Position numbers and translations under genes: made by a program
From: an uncultured Bacteroidota bacterium
GTDB taxonomy: Bacteria > Bacteroidota > Bacteroidia > Bacteroidales > P3
NCBI GenBank assembly: GCA_902776365.1
Contig: CACYPU010000009.1
Coordinates: 1 to 64,000 of the forward strand
Direction of reading: 5' to 3'
DNA: 64,000 nt
The notes under the pieces: model-generated
Database searches by the model: none
Seen by the model: the letters and a program-made list of their open reading frames with translations, nothing else
Told to the model about the DNA's origin: nothing
Shown: positions 24,430 through 32,900 of the stretch, one piece after another
How the letters are laid out: every line of letters begins with the position of its first letter
Numbering within the stretch: position 1 is the stretch's first letter

Positions 24430-26685
24430 TTATCTCAAATTCAAAACCACCGTAGCTCCTTTCTTCACGGCAGTTCCCGCATTAGGGCTCTGCGAAGCCA
24501 CCTTGCCATAACCTGTTACCCTCACTTTCAGACCCACAGAATGCAGCACTTCGATGGCATCCTTGGCACTCATACCGCGACAGTTGGGCACCCGTCCCGG
24601 TGTCGGTTTCTCTGTCTGCACCTTCACATTTGCACGACCAATCAAGTGGCAAGCTCGTGCGATGTCCTTTAGATTACCGCGCAGCACAACAGACTCTTGC
24701 TGCAATTTCGTACTGTCAATCTGTGTCGTTGCAAACAAATCCTCGCTCAAACGCTCATCGATAGCCATCACGCAGTCAGAAATCATCTTGAAGACCTTTG
24801 CCGCCTGTGTGCCGAAAGTGCGGGTGCTCATATTTTCGAGCATCACATAGCATGTATAGCGTGGATTGTTGGCAGGGAAGAAACCCGCAAAGGATGCGTT
24901 GTTCACACCACTACCCATTCCATGTGCACTGGCCGTACCCGTTTTACCCGCAATATGGTAGTTGTTGTCTTTGATGACTCCGTGGGCTGTTCCATAGTTC
25001 ACCACTCCCTCGAGCATCTCGGTCATCACTTTGGCACTCTCGGGACTGAACGCATGTTCCCGCATCACTACCGGAGCGATTTCATGACGGCGACCCTTCT
25101 GGTCGATGATGGCCCGACAGAACAGAGGCTTCACCATGCGGCCACCGCCAGCAATGGTGTTGTAGAACGTGATAATCTGCATGGGTGTGACAGCTGTGGA
25201 ATAGCCATAGGTGATTCGCAGGAAGTCGTCGGTCGAATTGTTGACATCATTCATCAGGTAATTCGGCTCCGGAGCCTTCACATCGAGATTCAACTTCTCG
25301 TAGGGGAACACCTGTTTCATCAGTGCCACCAGGTCGCTGCGACGATTACGGTAGTATTTCCATCCCAACTCGGCCATACCCACATTCGAGGATTTTTCAA
25401 TCACCTTACGGACACTCAACGAATCGCCATTCGGATGACTATCCTCAATCACCTTCTTCGAACCAGGAAAGACCCTTTTCACCACAGGGACTTTCATCGA
25501 GGTATCTATCTGTATCTTCGGATCGTTCAACATGGCAGTCATCACCACTGCCTTCATCGTGGAGCCAGGCTCGTAACGGCTTGACACCGCCGAGTTCCAG
25601 TCGCGCATCTCCTTGTATGCCACATTGCCGTCTTTATCCGTTTCGCGGGCCAGGTTGGCACAAGCCACCACATAACCCGTCTCCACTTCCATCACAATGG
25701 CGCATCCTGCCTTGCCGCCGAAAGTCTCAAGCGAATGGCGCAACGCATCCTCGGCCACATCCTGTATGCGGGTATCGATGGTGGCCACAATACTCTGTCC
25801 GTCGATGCGTTTCTGCAACACCACTGTCTGCACGCTGTCGCCATCGGTGCGACGCTCTGCCGTAGTCCCTTCCTCTGGAATATCGGCCAGCCAGACACCC
25901 TTTGTCAAGCGGCGACGGCTGTAGATGCCATTCCTTCCTTTCAAGATGGAATCGTAGGCACCCTCCAGTCCTTTGAAATCGCCGGTACCCTCACCATCCT
26001 CCAATCCCACAATGTTCGACGCCATCTCGTTATAGATGTGCGAACGTTCCTCGTACCTCACACTATGTCCGTCCACCTCGCGCACCACACAGTTCTTCCA
26101 TCCGGGAAGACGGACAATGGACAGCCATACCGAATACGGAATCTTTCTTTCCTCTATCCTGAAACACTGGCTTGGGCTCTCTTTCGCCCGCTCGTTTCTC
26201 ACTCGCTCGATATAGTATTCCTTGCTGTGAGAGCCTCCGGCCTCGACCAATATCTGTGCCATAGTGTCGAGCGAAGCCTCCAGCAGGCTGTCTGTGATGG
26301 CTCCCGCGAACTTCGTCTTTCCACGGGCGTCTTTCTCATATTTCTTTCCTAAATCGAGATATAGCTTACACTTCACTACCGTCGTCGAGAGTACCTTGCC
26401 GTCGCTCGACAGAATATTGCCCCTGCGAGCAGTATCTATACATGTCAACTGTTTCTCACGTGGTGCGGCCCATTCACTCCAGTTTCTGAATACCACAATC
26501 GTGTCAAACTTGACAATTTTTCTTCCTCTCACCTGTTCCGTTCTCTTCGTCACTATCTTGCCGGCGACTTCTTCCGTCTGGGTCTTCACGATGCCGACAA
26601 TGATAGCACCACCCATCACCAATGTCAGTAACAAGTAGATTGCCAGCATTCCGCCAGTCATCCGTGTATTTTTCTCTTTCTTCAT
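24430..26685 (-). CDS. ftsI: Septal transpeptidase FtsI/PBP with C-terminal PASTA domain
   Basis: A 751-residue class B penicillin-binding protein: short cytoplasmic N-terminus, one TM (about 12-32), dimerisation domain starting RRGNILSSDGKVLS, and a transpeptidase domain with catalytic SxxK (GSTMK), SxN (KSSNVG) and KTG (GKTGTAS). A PASTA domain closes the protein (GRVPNCRGMSAKDAIEVLHS, VASQSPNAGTAVKKG). This is the normal Bacteroidota architecture. It follows ftsL by 14 bp. Confidence 0.94.
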   Translation of the reverse strand: MKKEKNTRMTGGMLAIYLLLTLVMGGAIIVGIVKTQTEEVAGKIVTKRTEQVRGRKIVKFDTIVVFRNWSEWAAPREKQLTCIDTARRGNILSSDGKVLSTTVVKCKLYLDLGKKYEKDARGKTKFAGAITDSLLEASLDTMAQILVEAGGSHSKEYYIERVRNERAKESPSQCFRIEERKIPYSVWLSIVRLPGWKNCVVREVDGHSVRYEERSHIYNEMASNIVGLEDGEGTGDFKGLEGAYDSILKGRNGIYSRRRLTKGVWLADIPEEGTTAERRTDGDSVQTVVLQKRIDGQSIVATIDTRIQDVAEDALRHSLETFGGKAGCAIVMEVETGYVVACANLARETDKDGNVAYKEMRDWNSAVSSRYEPGSTMKAVVMTAMLNDPKIQIDTSMKVPVVKRVFPGSKKVIEDSHPNGDSLSVRKVIEKSSNVGMAELGWKYYRNRRSDLVALMKQVFPYEKLNLDVKAPEPNYLMNDVNNSTDDFLRITYGYSTAVTPMQIITFYNTIAGGGRMVKPLFCRAIIDQKGRRHEIAPVVMREHAFSPESAKVMTEMLEGVVNYGTAHGVIKDNNYHIAGKTGTASAHGMGSGVNNASFAGFFPANNPRYTCYVMLENMSTRTFGTQAAKVFKMISDCVMAIDERLSEDLFATTQIDSTKLQQESVVLRGNLKDIARACHLIGRANVKVQTEKPTPGRVPNCRGMSAKDAIEVLHSVGLKVRVTGYGKVASQSPNAGTAVKKGATVVLNLR

Positions 26686-26699
26686 TTACTTCTTTGTTC

Positions 26700-27374
26700 T
26701 CATATCACATTCGGGGGCGTCGGCATGATACCCAGACCTTTTTCTTTTTCCAAATCGTCTCTAATCTGCGAGATACGCACACTGTTCTGGTTCTTCTTCT
26801 GCAACTCTATCTGCTGTTCGCGCAACTCGTTCACCTTCTCCATCACCCGCATCTTCTCGCGGCTCAGCGACTCGACTTGATAGCGGTTGGCCACCAACAA
26901 GAGAAGGAAGACCAAGCAGAGCAGTATCAGCGGTATCTGTTTCAGCACAAACTTGTCGGACAGGATATCACCCCCCAGCACCTTCGCCACACCTTTCGCC
27001 ACACGACCTCCTCTGCCATTCACCTCCGGCGTGTCGTCCTCTTCTTCAACCTCGTCGACTACAATGTTTTCCACATCGTCGGCATTGGCCGGTTGCTCGT
27101 TCTTAATCTCTAATTCCTCGTTCTCAATTCTTAACTCATCCTCTTCTACTTTTATCTCTTCCTCATGTCTGCGACGGCGGTTGCCTGTGGCCTTTACCTC
27201 CCTATTCCGAATCTCGTTGCTGATCTCTTCCTCTTTCCTCACTTCCTCATGACTCCGACGGCGGTTGCCGGTCTTTCTCCTCGGCTCCGACCTCATAGCA
27301 CCCACCAGCGCCTCACGTGCCACATCGCCGTCAAGACCCTCTTCCACCGTCTTTTCCCTAAACCTATTTCCCAT
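26700..27374 (-). CDS. ftsL: FtsL-like division protein with long repeat-derived N-terminal tail
   Basis: A 224-residue bitopic protein. Residues about 146-163 form the single TM (LILLCLVFLLLLVANR), followed by a periplasmic coiled coil (SLSREKMRVMEKVNELREQQ) and a short tail ending TPPNVI; this part resembles Bacteroidota FtsL (usually about 120 residues). The N-terminal 140 residues are extra: charged, with an internal duplication (TGNRRRSHEE at 35-44, TGNRRRRHEE at 63-72) and a repeat-encoded run (LRIENEELEIKNEQ, 81-94). Identity rests on topology and position between rsmH and ftsI. Confidence 0.85.
   Translation of the reverse strand: MGNRFREKTVEEGLDGDVAREALVGAMRSEPRRKTGNRRRSHEEVRKEEEISNEIRNREVKATGNRRRRHEEEIKVEEDELRIENEELEIKNEQPANADDVENIVVDEVEEEDDTPEVNGRGGRVAKGVAKVLGGDILSDKFVLKQIPLILLCLVFLLLLVANRYQVESLSREKMRVMEKVNELREQQIELQKKNQNSVRISQIRDDLEKEKGLGIMPTPPNVI
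27097..27144. repeat. TTCTTAATTCTCAATTC-type repeat inside ftsL
   Basis: ctcgttcttaatctctaatt then cctcgttctcaattcttaac, in frame; encodes LRIENEELEIKNEQ in the cytoplasmic tail. Related words occur at 32482, 41968 and 44941. Confidence 0.68.
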
Positions 27375-27397
27375 ATAATATAATGTATATATCTTTT

Positions 27398-28372
27398 TTA
27401 ATTCTTAACCCTCTCCCCCACTCTCAACTTTGCACTGCGCGCACGACTGTTGCGCATCAACTCCTCCTCGCTCGCCTGCACGGCCCCATGACTGACCATA
27501 CGCATCGGAGACAACACATTGCCATAGAAATCCTTCTCCACTTCACCCTCGAAGTTACCGCTGCGCATGAAATTCTTCACCAACCGATCCTCCAGCGAAT
27601 GGTAGCTGATTACCACCAATCGTCCGCCAGGCGCCAGCACCTCACAGGCTTGCTGCAACATCTCCTTCAGCGCCTCCAATTCACCGTTCACTTCGATGCG
27701 CAATGCCTGGAACAGCATCGCAAGGTATTTGTTCTCCATGCCTCGCGGCAGATGCTTCTGCACCGCCTCCTTCAGCTCTCCCGTCGTCCGGATTCCAGAT
27801 TCCGAGCTCCGGGCTTTCACTATTGCCTTTGCCATCTGTCTGGCATTGGGCAACTCACCATAGAGCTTCAACAACCGCGCCAAATCCTCCTCGCCGAGCG
27901 TGTTCACCAAGTCGGCAGCCGTCGTCTCGCTCCGGCGGTCCATCCTCAAATCCAGCTCTCCGTCGAAACGTGTCGAGAAACCACGCTCCGCCACATCAAA
28001 CTGATGGCTGGAGACTCCCAAGTCAGCCAAAACGCCATCTACCTGACGTACGCCGTGCAAACGCAGGAAACTCTTCAAATACCTGAAATTCTCGTTGATG
28101 AACGTAAAATTAGTGGGTAGTGAGTAGTGTGTAGTGGATAGCATTTGCGTCCGTGTGCTACCCACTATCCACTCCCCACTACACACTCTCGCAGCCGCAT
28201 CCCCGTCTTGGTCAAAAGCCAACAGTCGACCAGCCTCGCCCAGCCGTTCCAGAATGGCACGCGAATGGCCACCACCACCAAACGTCACGTCAACATACGT
28301 GCCGTCGGGTCGCAGCGCGAGGCCTTTCATAGCCTCCTCCAGCATGACCGGTATATGGTACTCACTGCTCAT
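27398..28372 (-). CDS. rsmH: 16S rRNA (cytosine1402-N4)-methyltransferase RsmH
   Basis: A 324-residue SAM-dependent methyltransferase (MraW). I chose the ATG giving MSSEYHIPVMLEEAMKGL, the conserved N-terminus, rather than an upstream in-frame codon; it overlaps mraZ by 11 bp. Motifs: DVTFGGGGHSRAIL, LLAFDQDGDA, GVLADLGVSSHQFD, RGFSTRFDGELDLRMDR and VVISYHSLEDRLVK. Residues about 64-87 (from GEWIVGS to LSTTHYSLPT) are an extra loop encoded by two inverted GTAGTGG repeats. A second small repeat-like insert (SSESGIR) lies further on. Confidence 0.94.
   Translation of the reverse strand: MSSEYHIPVMLEEAMKGLALRPDGTYVDVTFGGGGHSRAILERLGEAGRLLAFDQDGDAAARVCSGEWIVGSTRTQMLSTTHYSLPTNFTFINENFRYLKSFLRLHGVRQVDGVLADLGVSSHQFDVAERGFSTRFDGELDLRMDRRSETTAADLVNTLGEEDLARLLKLYGELPNARQMAKAIVKARSSESGIRTTGELKEAVQKHLPRGMENKYLAMLFQALRIEVNGELEALKEMLQQACEVLAPGGRLVVISYHSLEDRLVKNFMRSGNFEGEVEKDFYGNVLSPMRMVSHGAVQASEEELMRNSRARSAKLRVGERVKN
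27788..27814. repeat. GGATTCCAGATTCCGAG repeat-like stretch inside rsmH
   Basis: ccggattccagattccgagc then tccgggc, in frame, encoding SSESGIR. It resembles GGAATCCGGAATTGAGAATCC in rpoN at 44946 (reverse orientation). Confidence 0.45.
28111..28188. repeat. Inverted pair of GTAGTGG repeats inside rsmH
   Basis: tagtgggtagtgagtagtgt... at 28111-28140 and the reverse-complement type ctacccactatccactcccc... at 28157-28188 face each other around a 16-bp centre. Both are in frame and together encode the extra RsmH loop. The same words are in rsmE at 6122-6155. Confidence 0.72.
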
Positions 28373-28823
28373 TCTTGACAGGCATTGCGCCCAGCAGAGC
28401 CTCCGCCTTTTCGGCGAAGTCACGGCTGGCCTGGTTCATCTTCTCGTAGGTCTCACGGCCCCACAGCTCGATGAACTTGCCCGTCGATTGAAGAACAATC
28501 TCTTTCGCCTTCGCAATCATGTGTTTCTGCTCTGCCGGCACCAGCAACCTGTCGTTCGAGTCAAGCTCGATAACATTGCCTTCCGTCAACTTGCGCAGAA
28601 CCTCTCGATCCTCACGGCGATAAGGATTCAGCAGCTCTTGCAATTTCTCCACTTCCTCCCTGAAACTGGCATAAGTCCATAGCTCCAAACACTCGGCATA
28701 GACACTCTCGCGGATGACAAAACGACCATCCTCGGTTTCCAATTGGCGCTTTAGCGCAATTGGGAACTTGAAGCGGCCGTTCGAGTCCACCTTACAGTAT
28801 TCTTTTCCAAGTATTAAGGCCAT
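28362..28823 (-). CDS. mraZ: Transcriptional regulator MraZ
   Basis: A 153-residue protein with two SpoVT-AbrB-like domains; MraZ binds DNA upstream of its own gene and controls the dcw operon in other bacteria. Seen: SNGRFKFPIALKRQL with the first DxxGR-like turn, LWTYASFREEVEKL, and SNDRLLVPAEQKHMI for the second repeat. First gene of the minus-strand dcw run; rsmH overlaps its 3' end by 11 bp. Confidence 0.93.
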   Translation of the reverse strand: MALILGKEYCKVDSNGRFKFPIALKRQLETEDGRFVIRESVYAECLELWTYASFREEVEKLQELLNPYRREDREVLRKLTEGNVIELDSNDRLLVPAEQKHMIAKAKEIVLQSTGKFIELWGRETYEKMNQASRDFAEKAEALLGAMPVKNEQ

Positions 28824-28864
28824 TTTTACCTATTTTTTTCAGGCTGTAAAATTACAAAGAAAAT

Positions 28865-28889
28865 TCCAATTTCTGCCTAAAAATCCCAA
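28865..28889 (-). promoter_or_regulatory. Possible degenerate MraZ-box repeats
   Basis: On the minus strand TGGGA, AGGCA and TGGAA are spaced exactly 10 bp apart upstream of mraZ. MraZ boxes in other bacteria are TGGGN repeats of 10-bp period, so this may be a weak autoregulatory site. Two of three copies are imperfect. Confidence 0.3.
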
Positions 28890-29013
28890 AATTTGTTTAT
28901 TTTTAACTTTTTTTGTTGTTCATAACCATAAACGAACAAATCAAAATTTTGTTTCACTTTTTTCAAAAAAAAAATTCGCCATATACCAAAACCCTTTCAC
29001 CATCCTCATTTTC

Positions 29014-29050
29014 CCAGTTTTCAATTTTCAATTTCCAATTTTCATTTTCC
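29014..29050. repeat. TTTTCAA near-tandem repeat (intergenic copy)
   Basis: cccagttttcaattttcaat then ttccaattttcattttcc, period 7-8. Same words as in the DUF2807 signal peptide at 5152. Confidence 0.65.
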
Positions 29051-29226
29051 CCTCTCTTCCCTGTTGAAAACTTTTTTTACATTGTTGCCAACAGAGTGTT
29101 TGTTTCAAAGTCGCACTTGAAAAAAATGTTAAAAGTGTGACCCAAAATCGGCACATCGCCGTCTTTATATATAGACGGAGTATTGTCTAACTATTAACTT
29201 TTATCTATTAATTATTAATTTTTTTT

Positions 29227-29234
29227 TAAATTTG
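29227..29234 (+). promoter_or_regulatory. -7 box TAAATTTG of the T9SS type B gene
   Basis: Full match to TAnnTTTG; no good -33 TTG. It shows that translation must start downstream of about 29240, favouring the ATG at 29271. Confidence 0.5.
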
Positions 29235-29270
29235 TACACAAAACAGGAATCCAGAAATAGACACAACAGC

Positions 29271-32200
29271 ATGTCATACAGCAGATTATATAAACCCTTA
29301 TTGATATTGGGCCTTTTATTCCCGTGTTTTTCCCCTCTTTCGGCTCAGGGAAACCGTATTATGCTGCTCAACGAGGAGTGGGACACCTACATCCAGACCT
29401 ATAGCCGCTATGTCAACGGCTGGAACTTCTGCAAGAGCGGCATCAACGACCAATCCATTGTCCAACGCGCCAACCTCCACGCCTACCTTAGCACCGGCAC
29501 CGCTGAGGGCAGCGGCACCACCGTCGCCACCCCTTGGCTGAGCCAGGTGGCCGACACCTTCTCATTCTACATCTATGGTTCCAACCTCCGTGGACACACC
29601 GCCCAGGTGGAGTTCGGATTCATCCCCGACACTGCCACCATCACCGACCCCTCCGACATCTGCGCCCTCTTCATTCCCTACGACACTGTCACCCTCTCTG
29701 TCTCCAACCAGTGGCAGCGCACCACACGCGACATGCACCCCTACTACGCCATTCACGGCACCACCCACCGCTTCGCCATCCGCCTGATAAACAGCTACCA
29801 CCAAGAACTCTATCTGGATGAAATCCGTGCCTGGATACCCGCCGACGAACTCTCCTCCTGTCTCGACGAAACCACCTTGGGAAAAAACTTCTGGGTGGCC
29901 TTCACCCCTAACGCCATCCGCCTTGACAACGGCCAAAGCAACACCGGCGCCGTACTCTCCCTCATCGCCACGGGCAGCCAATCCGCCTCCATCACCGTTA
30001 CCAACAGCGAGACAGGATGGAGCCAGACATTCACCCACTCTGGAGGTGACAAAACCTACATGCAGCTCCCATCCCACTGGGACAACACCTCTGCCGCTCC
30101 CACCAGCATGTGCTACCACGCCGTCTCCACACAACCCATCTCGCTCTTCGCCAGCAACTTCTTCAAAGACAGCTGGGATGTGTGCAACGTGATGCCCGAA
30201 AGGGCTTTGGGTACAAACTACATCATTCAGGACCTCTCCTTGCCCAACAACCCATTCTCCCCCTGCCTCGCCATCGCTGCCAGCCAGGATAACACTACTA
30301 TCTCCTGTGTCCTTCCCACCCAGGTGTTCGGCTCCTCACTCAACGTCGGCGACACCCTCACCGTCACCCTCCAACAAGGGCAGTCACTCATGCTCCGCTC
30401 CTCCTCCGCCACCACCTTCTGTGGCATGCCCATTACCGCCGACAAGCCCATAGCTGTCTTCCAAGGCCACAGCTGCGCCCTCGTCGGTGCCACCGGAGGC
30501 CGCGACCTCCTTCTCGAACAAGCCCGACCCATCGAAACATGGGGCACCCAGTTTGTAGCCACCTCCACCCTCACCCGCACCGAAGGCGATGTCGTCCTGG
30601 TCACCTCGTCGGCCGACAACTGCACGGTGGAAATCAATGGTTCTGTAGTGGCAACGCTCTCCGCCCGACAAACCTACTCCTACACCATGCCCTCCTCCTC
30701 CCAAGCGGCATTCATCACCACCTCCCAACCCGCCTACGCCTGTCTCTACCCTTGGAGCTATAACAATGGGCGCACACTTGGCGACCCTTCCTCCATCTCG
30801 CTCAACCCCGTCGACCGATGGATATGCGAAGCTTGGTTCCCCATCCACAACTGCAACACCAACCCTTACGACGAACAATACATCGCTGCCAACCACCACT
30901 ACCTTAACATCGCCGTCCCCTCCTCCGCCACCGACAGCATGTTCCTCGACGGGACTCCTATTACCGGTTTTACCCCGATAGGAAGTACGGGCTATAGCTT
31001 CGCTCGTCAAAGCATCTCCGTCGGCGCCCACCACCTTCGCAACCCCCAGGGCAACTTCTTCGCCTCGGCCTACGGACTCGGCAAATGGGTCTGCTATGGC
31101 TTCGAAATAGGCGCCGTCATCGACACCATCCCCATCCCACCTCCACCCGAACCTCAGCTCCACCACGACACAATAACCTATTCCGACAGCGTCTGCATGG
31201 GCCAGTCTTATCTGTCACCGATGGAAATCGTTTGTGGCGGCACGACCTACTATCCTCCCTCAGGACTCATCAATGTGCCTTCCTCAGAAACCGCAGAGGC
31301 CGGCATCCTGGAGCGTTGGTCCAACTGGGTGGTGGACGACACCCTCGTGCATCACATCCACCTGATGCTCACCGTCCTGCCCACCTACGACACCACCCTG
31401 CTCCTCTACCTCATCCCGGGCGACACCGTCTTCTTCCTTGGCGACACCCTCACCGAGGCCTGCAACCGCACCTATACGCTCCAAACCCTCTACGGATGCG
31501 ACTCGCTGGTGGACCTCTTCCTCAACTACGCCGACGTCACCCTCTCCTCCAGCAGTCAAGGCGGCTGCCCGGGTCTTCCCGTCACCCTCACCGCCGAAGG
31601 CACACGACTCTTCTATTGGAGTTCCGTCCCCTACGACCCCGAACTCGATAGCCAGCAAGGGCAAAACCCCATTATTGTGCATCCCGCTGTCACCACCGTC
31701 TACCAACTCCTTGACGCCTCAGGCCACACCATCACCTCGGTCACCGTCAGCGTCGAGCCCCCTCCCACGCTCTGCATCGAGACCAACCGCGACTTCATCG
31801 ACTTCGACCATCCCGTCATCACCCTCCACGACTGCTCTCCCGACCGCTACAGCTCCACCTGGATTTTCTCCGACGGATACACCCTCAACGGCGAGCGCGC
31901 CCGCAGACAGTTCTCCCATCCTCTCCCCGACACCATCACTGTCACCCTCCACTCCTGCAACCAATTCGACTGCTGCACCGACACCACCATCGGATTCCAT
32001 ACCGAGATACGTTCCGTATGGTTCCCCAACATCTTCACCCCGGGCGAAGCCATCAACAACCGTTTCGGCCCCGCCACCAGTTGCCAAGTAGCCGAATTCG
32101 AGATATTCATATACAACCGCTGGGGACTCCTCGTCTGGCACACCACCGACCTCTCCACGCCTTGGGACGGCACCCACGAAGGTACACCCTGCCCCCAGGG

Positions 32201-32282
32201 AGCCTACGCCTACCGCTGGTATCTCAAAGACCTCCACGGCGACCGCTGGAGCGGCACAGGAACAGTGACCTTAATCCGATAG
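29271..32282 (+). CDS. Large exported protein with T9SS type B (gliding motility-associated) C-terminal domain
   Basis: A 1003-residue protein. Start chosen at MSYSRLYKPLLILG, giving a clean signal peptide ending SAQ; a TTG upstream would overlap the promoter. The region around GKNFWVAFTPNA and HSGGDKTYMQLP resembles the IgGFc-binding N-terminal domain family. Later parts hold Cys-containing repeats (YDTTLLLYLIPGD, YGCDSLVDLFL) and a PKD-like segment (STWIFSDGYTLNGE). The end is a type B sorting domain: FPNIFTPGEAINNRFGP, FIYNRWGLLVWHT and WDGTHEGTPCPQGAYAYRW. Expected to be exported by T9SS to the surface. Ligand unknown. Confidence 0.88.
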   Translation: MSYSRLYKPLLILGLLFPCFSPLSAQGNRIMLLNEEWDTYIQTYSRYVNGWNFCKSGINDQSIVQRANLHAYLSTGTAEGSGTTVATPWLSQVADTFSFYIYGSNLRGHTAQVEFGFIPDTATITDPSDICALFIPYDTVTLSVSNQWQRTTRDMHPYYAIHGTTHRFAIRLINSYHQELYLDEIRAWIPADELSSCLDETTLGKNFWVAFTPNAIRLDNGQSNTGAVLSLIATGSQSASITVTNSETGWSQTFTHSGGDKTYMQLPSHWDNTSAAPTSMCYHAVSTQPISLFASNFFKDSWDVCNVMPERALGTNYIIQDLSLPNNPFSPCLAIAASQDNTTISCVLPTQVFGSSLNVGDTLTVTLQQGQSLMLRSSSATTFCGMPITADKPIAVFQGHSCALVGATGGRDLLLEQARPIETWGTQFVATSTLTRTEGDVVLVTSSADNCTVEINGSVVATLSARQTYSYTMPSSSQAAFITTSQPAYACLYPWSYNNGRTLGDPSSISLNPVDRWICEAWFPIHNCNTNPYDEQYIAANHHYLNIAVPSSATDSMFLDGTPITGFTPIGSTGYSFARQSISVGAHHLRNPQGNFFASAYGLGKWVCYGFEIGAVIDTIPIPPPPEPQLHHDTITYSDSVCMGQSYLSPMEIVCGGTTYYPPSGLINVPSSETAEAGILERWSNWVVDDTLVHHIHLMLTVLPTYDTTLLLYLIPGDTVFFLGDTLTEACNRTYTLQTLYGCDSLVDLFLNYADVTLSSSSQGGCPGLPVTLTAEGTRLFYWSSVPYDPELDSQQGQNPIIVHPAVTTVYQLLDASGHTITSVTVSVEPPPTLCIETNRDFIDFDHPVITLHDCSPDRYSSTWIFSDGYTLNGERARRQFSHPLPDTITVTLHSCNQFDCCTDTTIGFHTEIRSVWFPNIFTPGEAINNRFGPATSCQVAEFEIFIYNRWGLLVWHTTDLSTPWDGTHEGTPCPQGAYAYRWYLKDLHGDRWSGTGTVTLIR

Positions 32283-32550
32283 CCCACCACCGCACAGTTC
32301 ACCGGGATTACGGCGGCTCGCGCTTCTTCTTGTTGACATTGATAGGCGTACTGTATGGGAATGCTTCGCTGTAGGCGCGGTCGAGGGCCTTCAGATTCAC
32401 CTTCCTCATGCCGATGCCCAGCCTTACCGCCACCAGCGACGGCAACCACATGTCAGAAATTATCCCATAGGAACGAATCCCCAACTCTTAACTCTAAACT
32501 CTTAACTCTAAACTCTTAACTCTAAACTCTTAACTCTAAACCGCCCCTCC
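32283..32550. other. Gap with a small minus-strand ORF and a repeat
   Basis: A 47-codon minus-strand ORF at 32308-32451 begins MWLPSLVAVRLGIGMRKVNL and ends NVNKKKREPP. It could be a small protein or the tail of a lost gene; I see no family. The repeat tract at 32482-32541 follows. No other features. Confidence 0.35.
32482..32541. repeat. AACTCTTAACTCTA tandem repeat
   Basis: About eight alternating units of aactctt and aactcta, period 7 (14 as a pair), nearly perfect. It abuts the 3' end of the small lipoprotein gene at 32551. Confidence 0.85.
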
Positions 32551-32682
32551 TCAGAACAGGACGCCTACATCCTCCCTTTCCTCCAAACCGTTGGAAGTAT
32601 CGGAAGACCCTCCCTCCTCGGCCTTCGAGCAGGCGACGAGGAGCAGAACTACAAACGGTAGGTATTTGATTAAACGTTTCAT
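32551..32682 (-). CDS. Very small lipoprotein (43 aa), last gene of the methyltransferase/HNH operon
   Basis: A 43-residue protein starting MKRLIKYLPFVVLLLVACSK: basic start, hydrophobic core and lipobox LVAC with the cysteine at 18, then an acidic tail (SNGLEEREDVGVLF). Its ATG overlaps the stop of the 73-residue lipoprotein by 4 bp (ATGA), strong evidence of translational coupling and that it is real. No family recognised. It may be a short lipid-anchored lysis or anchor peptide, or a by-product of gene erosion. Confidence 0.6.
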   Translation of the reverse strand: MKRLIKYLPFVVLLLVACSKAEEGGSSDTSNGLEEREDVGVLF

Positions 32683-32900
32683 GGTGTATGTTTTAGTTCC
32701 TCTATAAGCTCCTCGTTTTCCTCTTCCAGCTTTTCGACGTAGAGCTTGAGGTCCATAAGCTCGAACTGCAGCGAGTCGCCGAGGGCCTCGAGTTGTTGTT
32801 TTTCCGACAGCAGAGCATCATACTCCGCCCGCGAAACAGTCGTGTTGTCGCAGGCAAAGAAGAGCAGCGCAAGGGCTAATATGAGGTATCCGTGTTTCAT
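32679..32900 (-). CDS. Small coiled-coil lipoprotein (73 aa)
   Basis: Signal MKHGYLILALALLFFAC with the lipobox cysteine at about 17, followed almost entirely by a predicted coiled coil (SRAEYDALLSEKQQLEALGD, LKLYVEKLEEENEELIEELK). It begins immediately after the stop codon of the DUF262/HNH gene and overlaps the next mini-lipoprotein by 4 bp, so all three look co-translated. Size and form resemble Lpp-like envelope proteins. Function unknown. Confidence 0.7.
   Translation of the reverse strand: MKHGYLILALALLFFACDNTTVSRAEYDALLSEKQQLEALGDSLQFELMDLKLYVEKLEEENEELIEELKHTP

Larger units (their letters stand above)
28824..29270. other. AT-rich divergent intergenic region between mraZ and the T9SS gene
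   Basis: No coding potential. It holds a possible -7 element for mraZ on the minus strand (TAATTTTA, 28854-28847), a TTTTCAA near-tandem repeat at 29014-29050, a small hairpin CCGTCT/AGACGG at 29159-29178, and a -7 box for the plus-strand gene at 29227-29234. Confidence 0.6.

Noticed and set aside
12162-28823. Absence of murF from the dcw cluster as an anomaly
   Set aside because: In Bacteroidota murF is commonly outside this cluster, unlike murD, so its absence is expected.
29232-29270. TTG start for the T9SS type B protein
   Set aside because: It overlaps the -7 promoter box, and the downstream ATG gives a better signal peptide.
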